Of a stretch of 47,951 nt of DNA, positions 1 through 11,531 are shown one piece after another. This DNA comes from Zygnema cylindricum (taxonomy: Eukaryota > Streptophyta > Zygnematophyceae > Zygnematales > Zygnemataceae). A model generated the notes under the pieces. It searched no databases, was not told where the DNA came from, and saw only the letters and a program-made list of their open reading frames with translations. Made by a program: the position numbers and the translations under genes. Each line of letters opens with the position of its first letter. Positions within the stretch are counted from its first letter, which is position 1. The DNA is taken from assembly GCA_037447655.1 (NCBI GenBank), contig JBBHKE010001224.1, positions 1 through 47,951 of the forward strand. The letters run 5' to 3'.

Positions 1-1504
1 TGTGCCGGGATTTCTGTATTACGAAGATTGGCATAAAGGAGAGAGTTTTGAACCCCGTGTGAGAGAATAGGGTAAACGGATTACGGCAGATGTTTATTCT
101 GTTTTTGTCATATATGCGGAAAATACACGCTGGTTTTTTTTTTCATATACGTGGAAAATACCTATTTGGAGCTTCGGAGGAGACGGTGAGAGGCAGTACG
201 AATGGTACTATGCTCTCTCTTGAAATCTGGGCGAATCATGTATTCAGAGGAGAGTCCCTCTTTGTGATAGCTGTGAGATTTATGTTCGGTTTGACCACAA
301 CACGTGGTTTCAAGAATTGGAAAGTATTCGAAAGTATTGGAAAGGATTTGGAAGAATTTGGAAGAATTTGGAAGAATTTCAGATTGCACTCCGATATTAG
401 GGTTTTTCACTGTCACGTCGCGTTTATTGTATGTATTGCCTAACCCACAGAAGCTGCCAAAATGACCTCCGACGATGACCTCCAACGAAAGACGATCTTC
501 GAAAAACATTGCCGTTTTTTAACCCGACGTTTTTCCTAGGATTACAGCCATTATTGTAATTGCAGAATATTTAGGTTTTTGGCATTGTTTTCCTGTGTAT
601 TTTTCTCCATGTTCCAGTTTTTATCGTAATGGTTGTAGTCCCATCAGGTGGTTGTTTTCGAGGCTGTGGGAACCAAATGACGATAGAAAAACAATTTTTA
701 TCAGTCATGTGATGGGCAAAAATACTTGGGAGGCGGTGGAAAGTGGGTGCTCCAATAGATTACAGAGTAGAGATTTAGTGCATCAAACTTTATTAAAAAA
801 ACGCACTTAATAAAAAAACGCACTTTACAAGTTTAAGGTGGGAAACAGAGTTCTTGTGAAAAAGCAAGTTCTGCATTATGAAGCGTTTGTTAAACGGATC
901 AATTTTCAGTTTAGTTACTGTGAATGGTGGCTTGATATATGGTACAATATTTTAAAGTGCAAAAATGGTATGGTGTTTCTGTGTGAAGAGCATTAGTTAC
1001 ACTAATCGCTGTTACAAGGTATTATGGGTTTCATTTTGTTTTGGTTCCATCAATATGGTTTTGGGAATTGTATACTCTCAAAAGCCTAAAATTTCTTTTA
1101 TGTTATGACAAATATGCAAAAGAGCCTTACTTAAAAGACGTGGCTCGAAACAAGACGGTCTTTTTCCCGAAATTACATTCTACTTAGAAAAAAAAAAAAT
1201 GTGTGAATTCGCGAGGGTGCCACTGGTCGGTAAATGTTGCTTTTGCTGACTAAAGCATAGCTTTCCATAATCCCTGTATATTACAAGCTCGAAATTGTGT
1301 TTCAATACCTAGGGTAAAAAGAAAAGAAAAAAAGCTCTGTTGAAATCTAAATCTGAAAAAGTAAAACTATGGCGAAATTATATGCACAATATGAGCACAG
1401 CTAAAGCATATACAAAGCCGCAGTAAGGTACTTTGAACCAATTGACTGTCTTGGCCGAGTTTGACTACGTGCGTCATGTATCTTTTTTTGGAGTAGGAGA
1501 ATGA
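1..1504. other. Intergenic, no gene recognised
   Basis: AT-rich DNA with frequent stops in all frames. The longest open stretches (about 115 codons at 90-509, on both strands) are mutually antisense, lack family resemblance, and include short tandem words (GGAAGAATTT repeated near 350-380). I see no RNA gene or transposon end that I can support. Confidence 0.6.
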
Positions 1505-1710
1505 TACCACACCTTTGATCCTTATTAGTGTTAAGGATTTATGAGTGTTGATGTGAAGTTATAATGTATAAAACCAATTTAGTGCAAGGGGAAGTGGCAG
1601 ATAATAGTCCACATCCTTGAATAGTGTTGCTTGCACTATTTTGTGATTTTTGGCCAGAAATAGCCGCGACCGAATTCGTCTTGTTAACTTCGATAACTAT
1701 GGGCGGTGTG
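1505..1710 (+). mobile_element. MITE family A, diverged copy
   Basis: This is a diverged copy of a roughly 200-bp TIR element that recurs through the window. Both ends are recognisable: an ACACC...TTATTAGTGTTAA-like left end and a right end with CGATAACTATGGGCGGTGTG. The middle keeps the family core (TTTAGTGCAAGGGGAAGTGG, then AGTCCACATCC, then TTTTGGCCAGAAA). Compared with the copies at 5561 and 11329, both ACGT cores have decayed (AAGTGG and CCACAT). It has no coding capacity. Confidence 0.7.
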
Positions 1711-3460
1711 GCTAGTAATTCATTTAAAGAAACTATGCGACCATTCCTTCAATATAGTCTACTCGTCAAAAGATGCCTTTTATTCTCCTCTCGTGTTGCA
1801 TCAATCTCGTCTTATTTGATGGTGTCAAACATATGGTCAGAAACACTATTGTGAATCATAGGTTTAATATGCAAAATAAAATCGGAAATACTACATGGTC
1901 AATACGTACAGTAGGCATACAATGCGCAAAATGCCATACAATACAATGCAAAGTAGCACTAGGACCAGCAAAGCATTGCGTTTGCAATTGTTTCCGCATA
2001 CTAACCCAGAGTTGTGAATCCCAATTCTCGTGCAAGTTTAGGTGGTTTCAATGCTTTTCTGCTTCTTGTTGTTTCCAACGTTTTTTTCAGTTCGTCTTTT
2101 TTATGTATTAGTTTCTTTCACAATTTTCTTCCCATTTCTAGTTCGACACTCTTATGTAGATTCCTTGGTTTGGTTTTTACTAGTTAACTCTTTTTTATCC
2201 ATAAATTTAAATGGCTTACCATTGAGGTACTTTTTTTAATACGTATTCAGCAACAGGGTGAACCGTAAAAGTGAACTCACAGGTAAAGAGTTTGAGGAAT
2301 TTATTCTCACGGCGGTTTTTCATTCGCAACGACCATCAAATCAAATTGTTTATGAATCGGGTTGTGATCGTGATTATGATTTAAAAATAATCGTTCACAA
2401 CAACTTAGCGAGCATAATCACCCTATCCATAACAATATATTAAGCCACTTCGATGTGTCGAGCCATCTAATGTCTACTAAAGGCAAGATTCGCCAAAACG
2501 ATATCTCTAAAAGTACAACAAGCACATGAAGTAGAAAAATTTTACTTGGACGCGATAGAATACTATGTGAGAGACCAAATAATAACATATATTATGAAAC
2601 TAGTTTAGAAAGAAAATAACAACCTATAGTGTTGTACACTGAATCGAGAAATCACAGACGTGGTGCGCTTGAGAAATTATTATGTGGACACCCCAAATTG
2701 TTAGATTGACACCCCTTGATCCGCAAAAAAATCTCGCAATACGTATAGGTCAACTACGGTACAGGAAAAGTTTTATGGCTAGCTTTACCAAATTTAAAAC
2801 TCTAGGCGAGCACATCCATTCTAAGCAAGCATACGCTATACGGTTACTCGCGACTTTGTAAAGCCAAGGGTCTACACCTGTGAAGGTCATCGATATGGAT
2901 CGGATCCTTTGGTGGTAGATTCGGAAGCCAAGCTTGTCGTTTTCCGTTGTCCCTCACCCCAATAGGGTCACAGTTTGAGCTTGTTGGAGGACAACCAGAA
3001 CATGTCGACATAACAAATAGTCGTAAATCTTGCTAGTGTCCCCTTTGGTCCTTAAATATTTTCAACAAAACCACGTAGGAAAACCTAAGAAACCCTAAAA
3101 AACCCTTAAAAGAGTACAAAAATCTCCACATACGGCTTAAATACACCCTCCAAGGTCTCGTTTTGTTCAACATCGTTCCCCAAAAGCCTTCAAGTCACGG
3201 GTGACCACACTCTTATAGAATCTCGTATGAGAAAAAATAAGGTCCGTTTTAAATGTGTGAAGACGACAACCCAACAAAACCAAGTAAATCGACGAGTTCT
3301 TGATTGGTAAAATACATGAAAAAAATTATGCTTGTCGATGTACGTCGCTTTGGCTCCCACAACCTCAATCGAATCCTACACCAAATCATGTATTGTGGTC
3401 CTTTCCCCTTCATATGAGCAACAAAGTAGATGAAGTCTTTGGGCATCAATAGGTTTTTTT
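1711..3460. other. Intergenic, unassigned
   Basis: I found no gene. Around 3070-3115 there is a degenerate run of telomere-like words (AAACCCTAA, AAACCCTTAA), similar to the run at 36375-36470. The stretch 2760-3010 is less AT-rich and may be a decayed retroelement, but I could not match any protein motif. Confidence 0.5.
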
Positions 3461-4110
3461 TAGTGTTGTGTATCGGTAAGGATTTGCCGATAACCGATAT
3501 GGACCTTTTTTCGGGTACCCGATAATCGATATATTGGTACGATAAATCGTTATCGGTGTTATCGCCGATAAATAACCGATATTTATCGGCTATTGTCGGC
3601 GGTATCACCGATATCGGTAACTATCGGCGATAACTGTACGGACCGTACATAAAAATGTACGGCCAGTACACAGTACACTCAACTGTACGTGTTATTCCCC
3701 GGACGTGCAGCGGACCCCCTTTCCCCCGATTTCGGTAAAAAATCGCGATTTTTCCTTGATTATTTCTAAGTTAAGGGGGTTTTTACTTGGGTTCCACGCT
3801 CCCATACCCTTCCTCAATGTTCTTTTGACTGTACCTTTTTACTTTAATGCCTTTTCAGTCCATATTACAAACGATCTGAAATAAGGTCGGGCAAAACAAA
3901 TGTATGAGTTGAATTTTGGACGATTATGAGATATTCTCGCAGATTCCGTATACATTACATGGCGTTACATGGCGGTACATGGCGTTATTTATGACATATA
4001 TGATATTTCTTAGTCCTATTTCTAGTCCAACTTAGAGGCATTAACATACAAGTCTTTGATGCCTCAATTCACCAACATACATAATCAATTAAATGTCATA
4101 ATGTTAAAAA

Positions 4111-4552
4111 TTGAATTCTCAAATTCTCAATGCTTCGTATCTTGCCAAATCACCAATTTCACATTCTGAAAATTCTAAGATTCTTAACTTACCAATTCTT
4201 TATCTCCAAAATCTTCAATGTCAAAAGTCAAAACCTTCAAGATTCAATTCTCAAATTCTCAATGCTTCGTATCTTGCCAAATCACCAATTTCACATTCTG
4301 AAAATTCTAAGATTCTTAACTAACCAATTCTCAATCTCTAAAAATCTGCAATGTCAAAATTCTCAAAATTCAATTTTTAAATTATCAATGTTTTAGATTT
4401 CCAAACCACCATATTCAAAATCTGAAAATTCAACGATTCCTATCTTTTAAAATGTCAATCTCTAAAAATCTGCAATGTATAAATTCTCAAAATTCAATTT
4501 TTAAATTATCAATGTTTTCAATTTCCAAACCACCATATTCAAAATCTGCCTT
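4111..4552 (+). repeat. Tandem repeat, about 132-bp unit, four copies
   Basis: The first two units start at 4114 and 4246 (132 bp apart) and are nearly identical over AATTCTCAAATTCTCAATGC and the following 80 bases. Two more diverged units start near 4358 and 4482. The repeat opens short ORFs in two frames, but these follow from the repeat and are not genes. It lies inside the outer hAT-like element. Confidence 0.8.
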
Positions 4553-4914
4553 AATCTACCTTAAAATGATTCCATACTTTTGATACTGCTCCTTTCGGAA
4601 TGGATTTTTTAGCATGTTTGCATTCCTCCTTAATTTTTTGTAAGTTCTCTAATTCTTTGACATTTTCAGTCTTTTTACCTCCTCGTCAAAAATCTGTGTC
4701 CCATCCTCCTCTCCTCCTACAGTTTACTCAGAATGAATAAATATATAATTTTAGTTTTACTAATTATAAAAGACTAGTATTTCCTCAAATAAATGTTGCA
4801 GAATTTTAAAAATATGGTGGCTGTAAATGGCGGCAGACTCTGTTGGTCTGTGCGTTTTTTTTCGAAAAAGATTGATTCTCAAATTTTACAATGTATTTTA
4901 AATTTTCATTTCGG

Positions 4915-5116
4915 TACACCGTCGATCGCATTTAGCGTGTTGAACACTAATTCGGCGCCCCTAAATTTTGACCCTTGAACCTTAAATAGAATAAATGACG
5001 CTATTTAAGGACGTGGACCATAAATTGCCACGTCTCCTGGCACTGAATTAGAATTAATGACGCTAATTTTTTCTTTACTCTAATAATTTCTACACGCTAA
5101 ATGCGATCGACGGTGT
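4915..5116 (-). mobile_element. MITE family A, copy with extended TIRs
   Basis: This is a 202-bp element including flanking TA. Its terminal inverted repeats are close to perfect for about 23 bases (CACCGTCGATCGCATTTAGC at the left and its complement at the right end). It lies in the opposite orientation to the copy at 5561. The core carries ACGTGG (5011) and CCACGT (5028) as an inverted pair. The TA on both outer edges suggests a TA-type target duplication. Confidence 0.8.
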
Positions 5117-5560
5117 AGTATACTTTTAGAACAATGAAGTAATATTTTAATTTTTCTACGTTTACGTGATGCGCTGTCCGTAATCATTTCAGTTAAATAG
5201 AAACGGCACAGGTTGTTATATGTGGCATGCCACGCTATAAAATGTAAATAATAGTGTTGGGCATCGGGCAATTTCATATCGCGATAATTTCGATATATGA
5301 TCGAGCAAACTTCTCGATGTATCGTACCGAGACTAACAAAAACCATCGCGATATATAGTATTTTTTAAGTTTAATATTTTATATAATATGTTATTTTAGC
5401 GATGAAGACAAATTGTTTGATGCGCGACGTACGACGTGACTTTCATTCCGTGACTTAAAGGTAGACGCCGCAAAATTTAACCGACAAAAAAATAATAATT
5501 CCGTAATTCATATTATTAATTATTTAGTACGTTGAGATTTCACATACGAAAAGGTCACAC

Positions 5561-5763
5561 TACACCGCGAATCGTTATTAGCGTTGAGAAATTATTAGTG
5601 TAAAGAAAAAATTAGCGTCATTCATTCTAATTTAGTGCCAGGAGACGTGGCAGATTATGGTCCACGTCCGTAAATAGCGTAGTTTATTCTATTTAAGGTA
5701 TTAATGTCAAAATTTTGGGGTGCCGATATAGAGTTCATAACGCTAATAACGATGCGCGGTGTA
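5561..5763 (+). mobile_element. MITE family A, well-preserved copy
   Basis: This is a 203-bp element including TA on each side, with TIRs CACCGCGAATCGTTATTAGC and its near-complement at the right end. The internal core has ACGTGG (5645) and CCACGT (5662) 11 bases apart as an inverted pair. It sits just left of the long palindrome, inside the nested hAT-like element. Confidence 0.85.
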
Positions 5764-5794
5764 GTTAAGTCAAAGTATAATCTGAAAAAAAAAA

Positions 5795-7241
5795 GGGAAT
5801 TGATCATGACAGTGACTGTTTTGGTTGCGCACAGTCACTTACGTCATTTTGTCAAAAAACGTACGTTTGAAGTACACATTGGTACAAATAAAGTACCGTT
5901 GAGTAAAAATTTGGCGGTCAATCGGTTGGACATCTTTGACTTTCATAATATTGTTTCAGCCGCTTAAAGTTTTGCCGCGCTTGCGAACGTCGACCGTCAT
6001 AATAAAATTAGCAATTCACACGGCCGGCGAGCGTTTACGGTAACAAAACGGCGGCGACCACATGTAAATAAAATGGTTGCAGACAGTAACTTTTCGTCGT
6101 TATGTGAGCTCCACGGTGAGAGCACTTAGCCGCAAAATTGAAATTGAATCGTCTGTGTTACATTGAACATAGACGCAAAGTGAAACGAAACCTATTGAAA
6201 CTGAAAGTACTATAAGTCTCGTACGGAAATATTATAACGCACGAAACGAAATAAAATTTTATAATAAAACGAACCGGCGTAAAAATATCATTTGAAATTA
6301 AATGAAAAAAATGAACGTCGTCACGCGCGACGAATTTGAGCCACGCTATTTACGAATCAACATACTTACATTGACAGCGAACTGTTAGGATATTGAGCGA
6401 ATCGGCGTCGGCCGAAATCGTGTTGTCAATTTTTTGTTCGGTTCGCGTCAGTTATGTTTCGTTTCGATCGGTACTGTTTTTTTGTGTCGGTTCGGTTTGG
6501 TGCGAGCGCCGACCGGTATTCATTTGTTCGAGTCGCACGCTGGTCGATTGCGAGGAAATGTTGGTTCGCGAAGCGTGACGCGATTTTTTCGTCCGCGGAA
6601 GTATTTTATGTGTAGGACAAAGCGGCAATACCTTTGTTCGGCCGATCCTACTACGATCTTGTCAATGTAATTATGTTGATTCGTAAATAGCGTGGCTCGA
6701 ATTCGTCGCGCGTGACGACGCTCATTTTTTTAATTTAATTTCAAATGATATTTTTACGCCGGTTCGTTTTATTATAAAAGTTTATTTCATTTCGTGCGTT
6801 ATAATATTTCAATACGAGACTTATAGCACTTTCAGTTTCAATGGGTTTCGTTTCACTTTGCGTCTATGTTCAATGTAACACAGACGATTCAATTTCAATT
6901 TTGCGGCTAGGTGCTCTCACCGTGGAGCTCACATAACGACAAAAAGTTACTGTCTGCAACCATTTTATTTACATGTGGTCGCCGCCGTTTTGTTACCGTA
7001 AACGCTCGCCGGCCGTGTGAATTGCTAATTTTATCATGACGGTCGACGTTCGCAAGTGCGGCAAAATTTTCAGCGGCTGAAACAATATTATGAAAGTCAA
7101 AGATGTCTAACCGATTGACCGCCAAATTTATACTCAACGGTACTTTATTTGTACCAATGTGTACTTCAAACGTACGTTTTTTGACAAAATGACGTAAGTG
7201 ACTGTGCGCAACCAAAACAGTCACTGTCATGATCAATTCCC
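5795..7241. mobile_element. Foldback / Mutator-like element with 582-bp inverted arms
   Basis: The left arm is 5795-6376 and the right arm 6660-7241, each 582 bases, with a 283-base centre. In about 220 bases compared directly (6061 onward against the complement of the right arm) I saw about eight substitutions and no indel. The outer ends begin GGGAATTGATCATGACAGTG. Runs of A lie immediately outside (ten at 5785-5794, eight at 7242-7249), compatible with an 8-9-bp target duplication. Long TIRs starting GGG and 9-bp duplications are typical of Mutator-like elements. The central 283 bases have a different composition, rich in TTCGGTTCG-like words. No transposase is visible. Confidence 0.8.
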
Positions 7242-7281
7242 AAAAAAAATTGCACACTGTTATTTTCATGCTTTCAGGCAC
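6907..7281 (-). CDS. Unrecognised 124-codon ORF in a palindrome arm
   Basis: This open frame starts just outside the right arm and runs inward for most of it. The mirror copy in the left arm is interrupted by a TAA after the equivalent of residue 69, where the right arm has GAA. The translation is basic near its end (KRRRPH) and matches no family I recognise. The frame may be maintained by chance because the arm is a recent duplicate. I list it because it is the longest ORF in this nest. Confidence 0.15.
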   Translation of the reverse strand: MPESMKITVCNFFWELIMTVTVLVAHSHLRHFVKKRTFEVHIGTNKVPLSINLAVNRLDIFDFHNIVSAAENFAALANVDRHDKISNSHGRRAFTVTKRRRPHVNKMVADSNFLSLCELHGEST

Positions 7282-7868
7282 GAATACCTACCAATGTGCA
7301 AGCATTTTTGCAAGCATCTAACAATCAGATTGGTAGCCATTACGGCTTATCCATTTCCAGCGACTAATATTATAAATAGGATACACTATTAGTTTTCTCC
7401 ATGGATTCCCAAGGGATGGGAGGTAGCATGGGAGGTGAAGAGGATAATGACACTGAAATGCTTCCGGATATAACTACCAGCTGGAGCAGCATTAGTCTAG
7501 CAGCAGTAGCAAAAATAGTTATAATCTTTTGTTTTAAAAAGCCTCGATATATCGATGATACGATATATTGGAGGTATATTGACGATATACCGCGATGTTT
7601 AGCTTTTTTATCTATCGAAGCGATATATCGATTATCGGGTACATGAAATTCGATATATATCGAATATCGGCAAATGGTCTTCGATACCCAACACTAGTAT
7701 ACTGTATTATAAAATACTATATTATGCATACTATATATGTTTTAAGTTATCGCCGATATGGAATTTGTTGGTCTCGGATCGATATATCGGGACCTCTGAC
7801 CGTTCGATAACCGATAACTATCGGTATCGATGTTATCGCGATAAGTTTTTTACCGATACACATCACTA

Positions 7869-8282
7869 GTTTTTTGGCTTTAAACAGTTATTTCCCTCGT
7901 AATTAAGTCGAAACTACTTGCAACCCCCATTGGTGACTGAAGAATACTCCATTACAATCAAGAAAATACATGTAGTAAATCAGCAGAAGTAAACAATAGG
8001 GGAATAGCCCCAAAATGCAGCAGTTGTTGTTGTTTTTTCCACTAGCCTTTTTGGTGTCTAACGTTATAATAACGCTTACAAACCAAGCTTCTCCCTTTAG
8101 AGAAACGATCCCCTAATGTAGTCCAGCCGAGGAAGTAGACTCGACGTACGCGCGACCATTTGAACCCTCCAATAGGAGAAGTGCAGTAGTCTACTACGTC
8201 GGTCGTAATCTCTGCCCTCGATGCCCATCGCTTGCATTCAAGACCGTAGGATGGCCACCCAAGGGCACGCATCGCTACATAC
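7869..8282. other. Spacer between transposons
   Basis: A 90-codon minus-strand ORF (8042-8314) overlaps the end of the next transposon. Its part outside that transposon has no recognisable motif. Nothing else is visible. Confidence 0.4.
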
Positions 8283-8829
8283 CATAGTTCAAAAGTAGGT
8301 GAAAGTAGGCCCATACAGTATGCCTATTGTATGCAAAACATACAATATGCCCTTAAGACCCATATTGTATTGGTCGAAAAATGAAAAAAAATAGTTACAG
8401 GGTTGAGTTGCACATCGATCGATAGAGAATTAAACGTCATGTCTAAATTTTGAAAAAAAATCGGACAAAAAAAATAAACTCTGTGAGTTTTGAGGTAAAA
8501 CTTTTTTAAACCGTCAGATTCAGACGATCGGACGGTCGTTGATCAAAGTAGCGATCTAAGAAGATCACATGAAAAGCCCATAACACAACTTACGAAAGGA
8601 CTATCTGTCATATTAGCGTCCGCAAATTTGAACGTCCGCGTGTTTTAGTTCGCTAAAAAATTTCGTCCGTCGGCGTGCACTGAACTATGATCATACGTCA
8701 GATTCGTACGTCCGTACAAGAGTGTCCACAGCACACACCCATACAGTATGCCTACTCTACGCGAGTTTAGTGCCAAGTTTTGTGCACCTACCAAAGGCCT
8801 ACCATAAAAACGCCTACTTTTGAACTATG
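8283..8829. mobile_element. hAT-type MITE, family C copy 1, with exact 8-bp TSD
   Basis: The TIRs are CATAGTTCAAAAGTAGG at the left and CCTACTTTTGAACTATG at the right. The 8 bases CTACATAC occur immediately outside both ends (8275-8282 and 8830-8837), a perfect target-site duplication. The element is 547 bp and shares most of its length with the copy at 11950. It has no coding capacity. It contains a GTCAGATTCxGACGATCGGACGG motif region and a second, internal copy of the GAACTATG end word near 8683. Confidence 0.9.
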
Positions 8830-8837
8830 CTACATAC

Positions 8838-9218
8838 CCGTCAATGAAGTCAACAGCTGTGTTTGGCGGTTCTCGCAACTTGCGAGACCGAATCGGATTT
8901 ACTATGAAGTCGACTGAACTGTTGGTCGGTGGCGATACGGGCAAGATTCTGTCAGCGGCCGGCAGTCAAGCCGACAGCGTACTCAGCGTGAGGTCGGTTG
9001 GCAAGCCGCCATTGGCCTCACTTTGTTGGTGGCAAAAGCAGTACAAATGCCGTACATGAATCTAGACCCCACCGACTAGCGGGCTGCCCTCCACAGAAAT
9101 CACTATTCATTGACACGCAAAAGGACAAACGGTTGGCGGTCAACAAAGCATTTTCCCCCGGACTACAGTAACGTCCTTCGCGCGCGGAATCGCGAAAGTC
9201 TTAAAACAGTGCATGGGG
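8838..9218. other. Spacer between transposons
   Basis: No gene recognised. An open frame across the junction at 8820-9059 begins inside the preceding transposon and has no family resemblance. Confidence 0.4.
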
Positions 9219-9946
9219 CAGAGGTCGCAAAAGTCAAAAAAAATCATACCCGAAACCGACCGTTTTTTTTTTTTCAAAATCTGAGTAACCGACGCCCGAC
9301 CGAGTTTTGTCACGCTCCAAAATTGTTAACCGTTAACCGACCGTCGTTTACGAAAAAAAAAATCAACCGACCGTGCCCGCCCGTAACCTGAAAAGTACAA
9401 AATTAATCAATGTACGACGGAATAAGCCAATAATTACGATTTGTCGCGTTCCCTAAGATTTACGAAATGAATAGTATTACTACCGTGTCAGATTTGTGAC
9501 GCTTTGTCACGTTCCCTAAGATTTGCGAAATGAATAGTGTACTACTGTGTCAGATTTGCGACGCTTTGTCGCGTTGCCTAAGATTTGCGAAATGAATATT
9601 GTACGACCGTGTCAGATTTGAGACGTTTTGTCGCGTTCTCTAAGATTTTCGAAATAAATAGCTTACTTCATTACCGTGTCAGATTTGCGACGCTAATCAT
9701 GATGCCACGTACTTCCACGATACCAAAAGTACAAAGAACAATAATGTTGGAAAAAAAAAGTACAAAATTTTCATTTTTTTGGTTTTTTGTTTGACCGACC
9801 GTAGCTAACCGTTTTTTTTTTCCTGGTGAGTCAACCGACCGTAACCGCCCGACCCCCAAAATTTGGCAACCAAATCCGTTCCGGATCCGGCGCGGGCGGT
9901 CGGTTAACGGTCGGTCACGGTTTCGGTTGACCGTTTGCGACCTCTG
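9219..9946. mobile_element. hAT-type element, family D, with exact 8-bp TSD
   Basis: The left end is CAGAGGTCGCAAA and the right end its complement, TTTGCGACCTCTG. GCATGGGG flanks both ends (9211-9218 and 9947-9954), a perfect 8-bp duplication. Subterminal regions are filled with CCGACCG/CGGTCGG words on both sides. The centre is a 62-bp tandem array. The length of 728 bp and absence of an ORF make it non-autonomous. Confidence 0.9.
9425..9705 (+). repeat. 62-bp tandem array inside the family D element
   Basis: There are four to five imperfect units built on GTGTCAGATTTGCGACG, followed by GTCGCGTTCCCTAAGATTT and GCGAAATGAATAGT. One unit measured directly is 62 bases. The array occupies the middle of the transposon. 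Confidence 0.85.
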
Positions 9947-10224
9947 GCATGGGGGACCAGAAATTTGTTAAGCAACACTGTGGTATCGGGTTGTCAAGAA
10001 ACCGATCCTTTATTGAACCGGCACGTGTATCGGGCTCCACCGTGGGGTTTGACGCCTCGGTTCGCGTCTGTATTTATTTGTTTATACGGGCGTTTTACGG
10101 TTCTGGTTCAGTTTGAAGTGTAGTTTTACATGAGGCCGTAATACAGATGGTAGGTTTAGTACTCTAGTACAGGTGTCGTCCATTGTGGTGTTTCATTGGC
10201 GCACGTTATTCTTGTCGTGCAAAC

Positions 10225-10393
10225 TACATCGTGAATCGCTATTAGCGCTAATAATGCTAATTCGGCGCCCCAAAATTTAGACCCTATAACCTAAAATATA
10301 ATTGGTAGCTCTAATTTGTTTTTTATATTAAGATAGGTGCTGTTGATTAGCGTACATAACTCTAATTTGGGCAGTTTATAAATAGTGTGGTGT
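10225..10393 (+). mobile_element. MITE family A, probable truncated or rearranged copy
   Basis: The left end TACATCGTGAATCGCTATTA resembles the family A TIR and the right end has GTGTGGTGTA. The internal ACGTGG/CCACGT core is missing, so this is a decayed or internally deleted copy. Confidence 0.45.
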
Positions 10394-11328
10394 ACGAAAT
10401 ATGTCAATTATCATGTCGAGGAAAATGACTCTTTACCGTTAGAAACCTCTCGCCTTTGAAAAACTTACGAATTAATCATGAAATCACTCCGATCACGTGC
10501 GGATTCTATCCACGTAATTTGATTCCCCGAAAAGTCGCACGTTAACAGTGGTATATAACAACTAGTATGCGTACAATTTTCAATCTATTATGGAACAAAT
10601 ATTTTTGGTGGTTGAAATAGAGAAGTGACTAAATATATTGGCTTTGGAATGAGATTACATATCCAAATCTATACTCGTTTGTCACTAAGGCGTACAGTGT
10701 CACCGCACGACTTACACTGTATATGGTAAACAACAACTTTAGTTGTCCACTATTTGAAGATATGTTCGTCACGTTTTGGAATTCCTTTTAGCTTTTGTTG
10801 TTTTTACTGTAAAAACGAGGGTTACTTTACCATTAATGTTACTATCCTTACAATATGGGTCATTTTATATGATATTTGTTCCCTAATGTTGAAAATAAGT
10901 TGTACAGTTTCGATGCAAAGCGTAAGCATACGTCAATTTACCCAACAAACTGTACGAGCTATGATTTAATGTTAAAACAAGGGTAAAACTTTGAAAGTGT
11001 TATTAGCAATGTCGTATATCAAGAGATATTGTATCACAACAAATTGGTCATTCGATGTAAGGAATATCGAACAGTTAGAGGGCCCGATTTCTCGCTCTGG
11101 AAACAACACAAGTTATCGCTAGATTTGTGGTTGGAGGTGAGGATCATTACATTTGCAATACGGAAGCAATGTGAGTTAAAGGTACGGAGGAATCGCCCCC
11201 CTCACCCCCCCCTCCTACACCGAGAGGTGGGTGGGCCGGATTTTTGTTGGCTAACCCGCGTATTTAAGCCTTCCGATAGTGATTAACACGATAGCTTATC
11301 TCGAGGTACAGTAATTTGACAAGGATAA
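10394..11328. other. Intergenic, no gene recognised
   Basis: AT-rich sequence with short ORFs (10754-10969 and 11029-11286) that have no recognisable motif. Confidence 0.5.
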
Positions 11329-11531
11329 TACACCGCTAATCGTTATTAGTGTTCAAGTTTTATTAGTGTTAATGCGAAATTAGAACTAACAATACTAATT
11401 TAGTGCAGGGAGACGTGGCAGATTGTAGTCCACGTCCTTAAATAATGTTGTTAACTCTATTTTGTGAGTTTTGGTCAAAAAAAATCGCGACCAAATTAGT
11501 GTTATTAACACTAATAACGATCAGCGGCGAC
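11329..11531 (+). mobile_element. MITE family A, well-preserved copy
   Basis: The left TIR is TACACCGCTAATCGTTATTA. The right end is AACACTAATAACGAT followed by a slightly decayed CAGCGGCG. The core AGACGTGGCAGATTGTAGTC then CACGTCC contains the inverted ACGTGG/CCACGT pair. The length matches the copies at 4915 and 5561. Confidence 0.8.

Larger units (their letters stand above)
5252..7696. mobile_element. Second hAT-like element nested in the first
   Basis: The ends are TAGTGTTGGGCATCGGGC (5252) and, read inward from 7696, TAGTGTTGGGTATCGAAG. Subterminal sequence on both sides is rich in CGATATATCG words, related to but distinct from the outer element. The 8-bp flanks (GTAAATAA and GTATACTG) do not match, so either the ends do not belong to a single insertion or flanking sequence has changed. 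No transposase was recognised. The small ORF at 7401-7646 could be a leftover N-terminal fragment, but nothing identifies it. Confidence 0.5.
3461..7868. mobile_element. hAT-like non-autonomous element, outer level of a nest
   Basis: The ends are TAGTGTTGTGTATCGGTAA (left) and, read inward from the right, TAGTGATGTGTATCGGTAA: 18 of 19 bases match. The flanks are GTTTTTTT (3453-3460) and GTTTTTTG (7869-7876), an almost perfect 8-bp target-site duplication as expected for hAT elements. Both subterminal regions (3470-3640 and 7740-7860) are packed with CGATA/TATCG words in both orientations, typical of transposase-binding subterminal repeats. I saw no transposase ORF. The interior holds a tandem repeat, two MITEs, a second TIR element and a long palindrome. 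Seen: ends, flanks and subterminal repeats. Inferred: that this is one element opened by later insertions. Confidence 0.7.
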
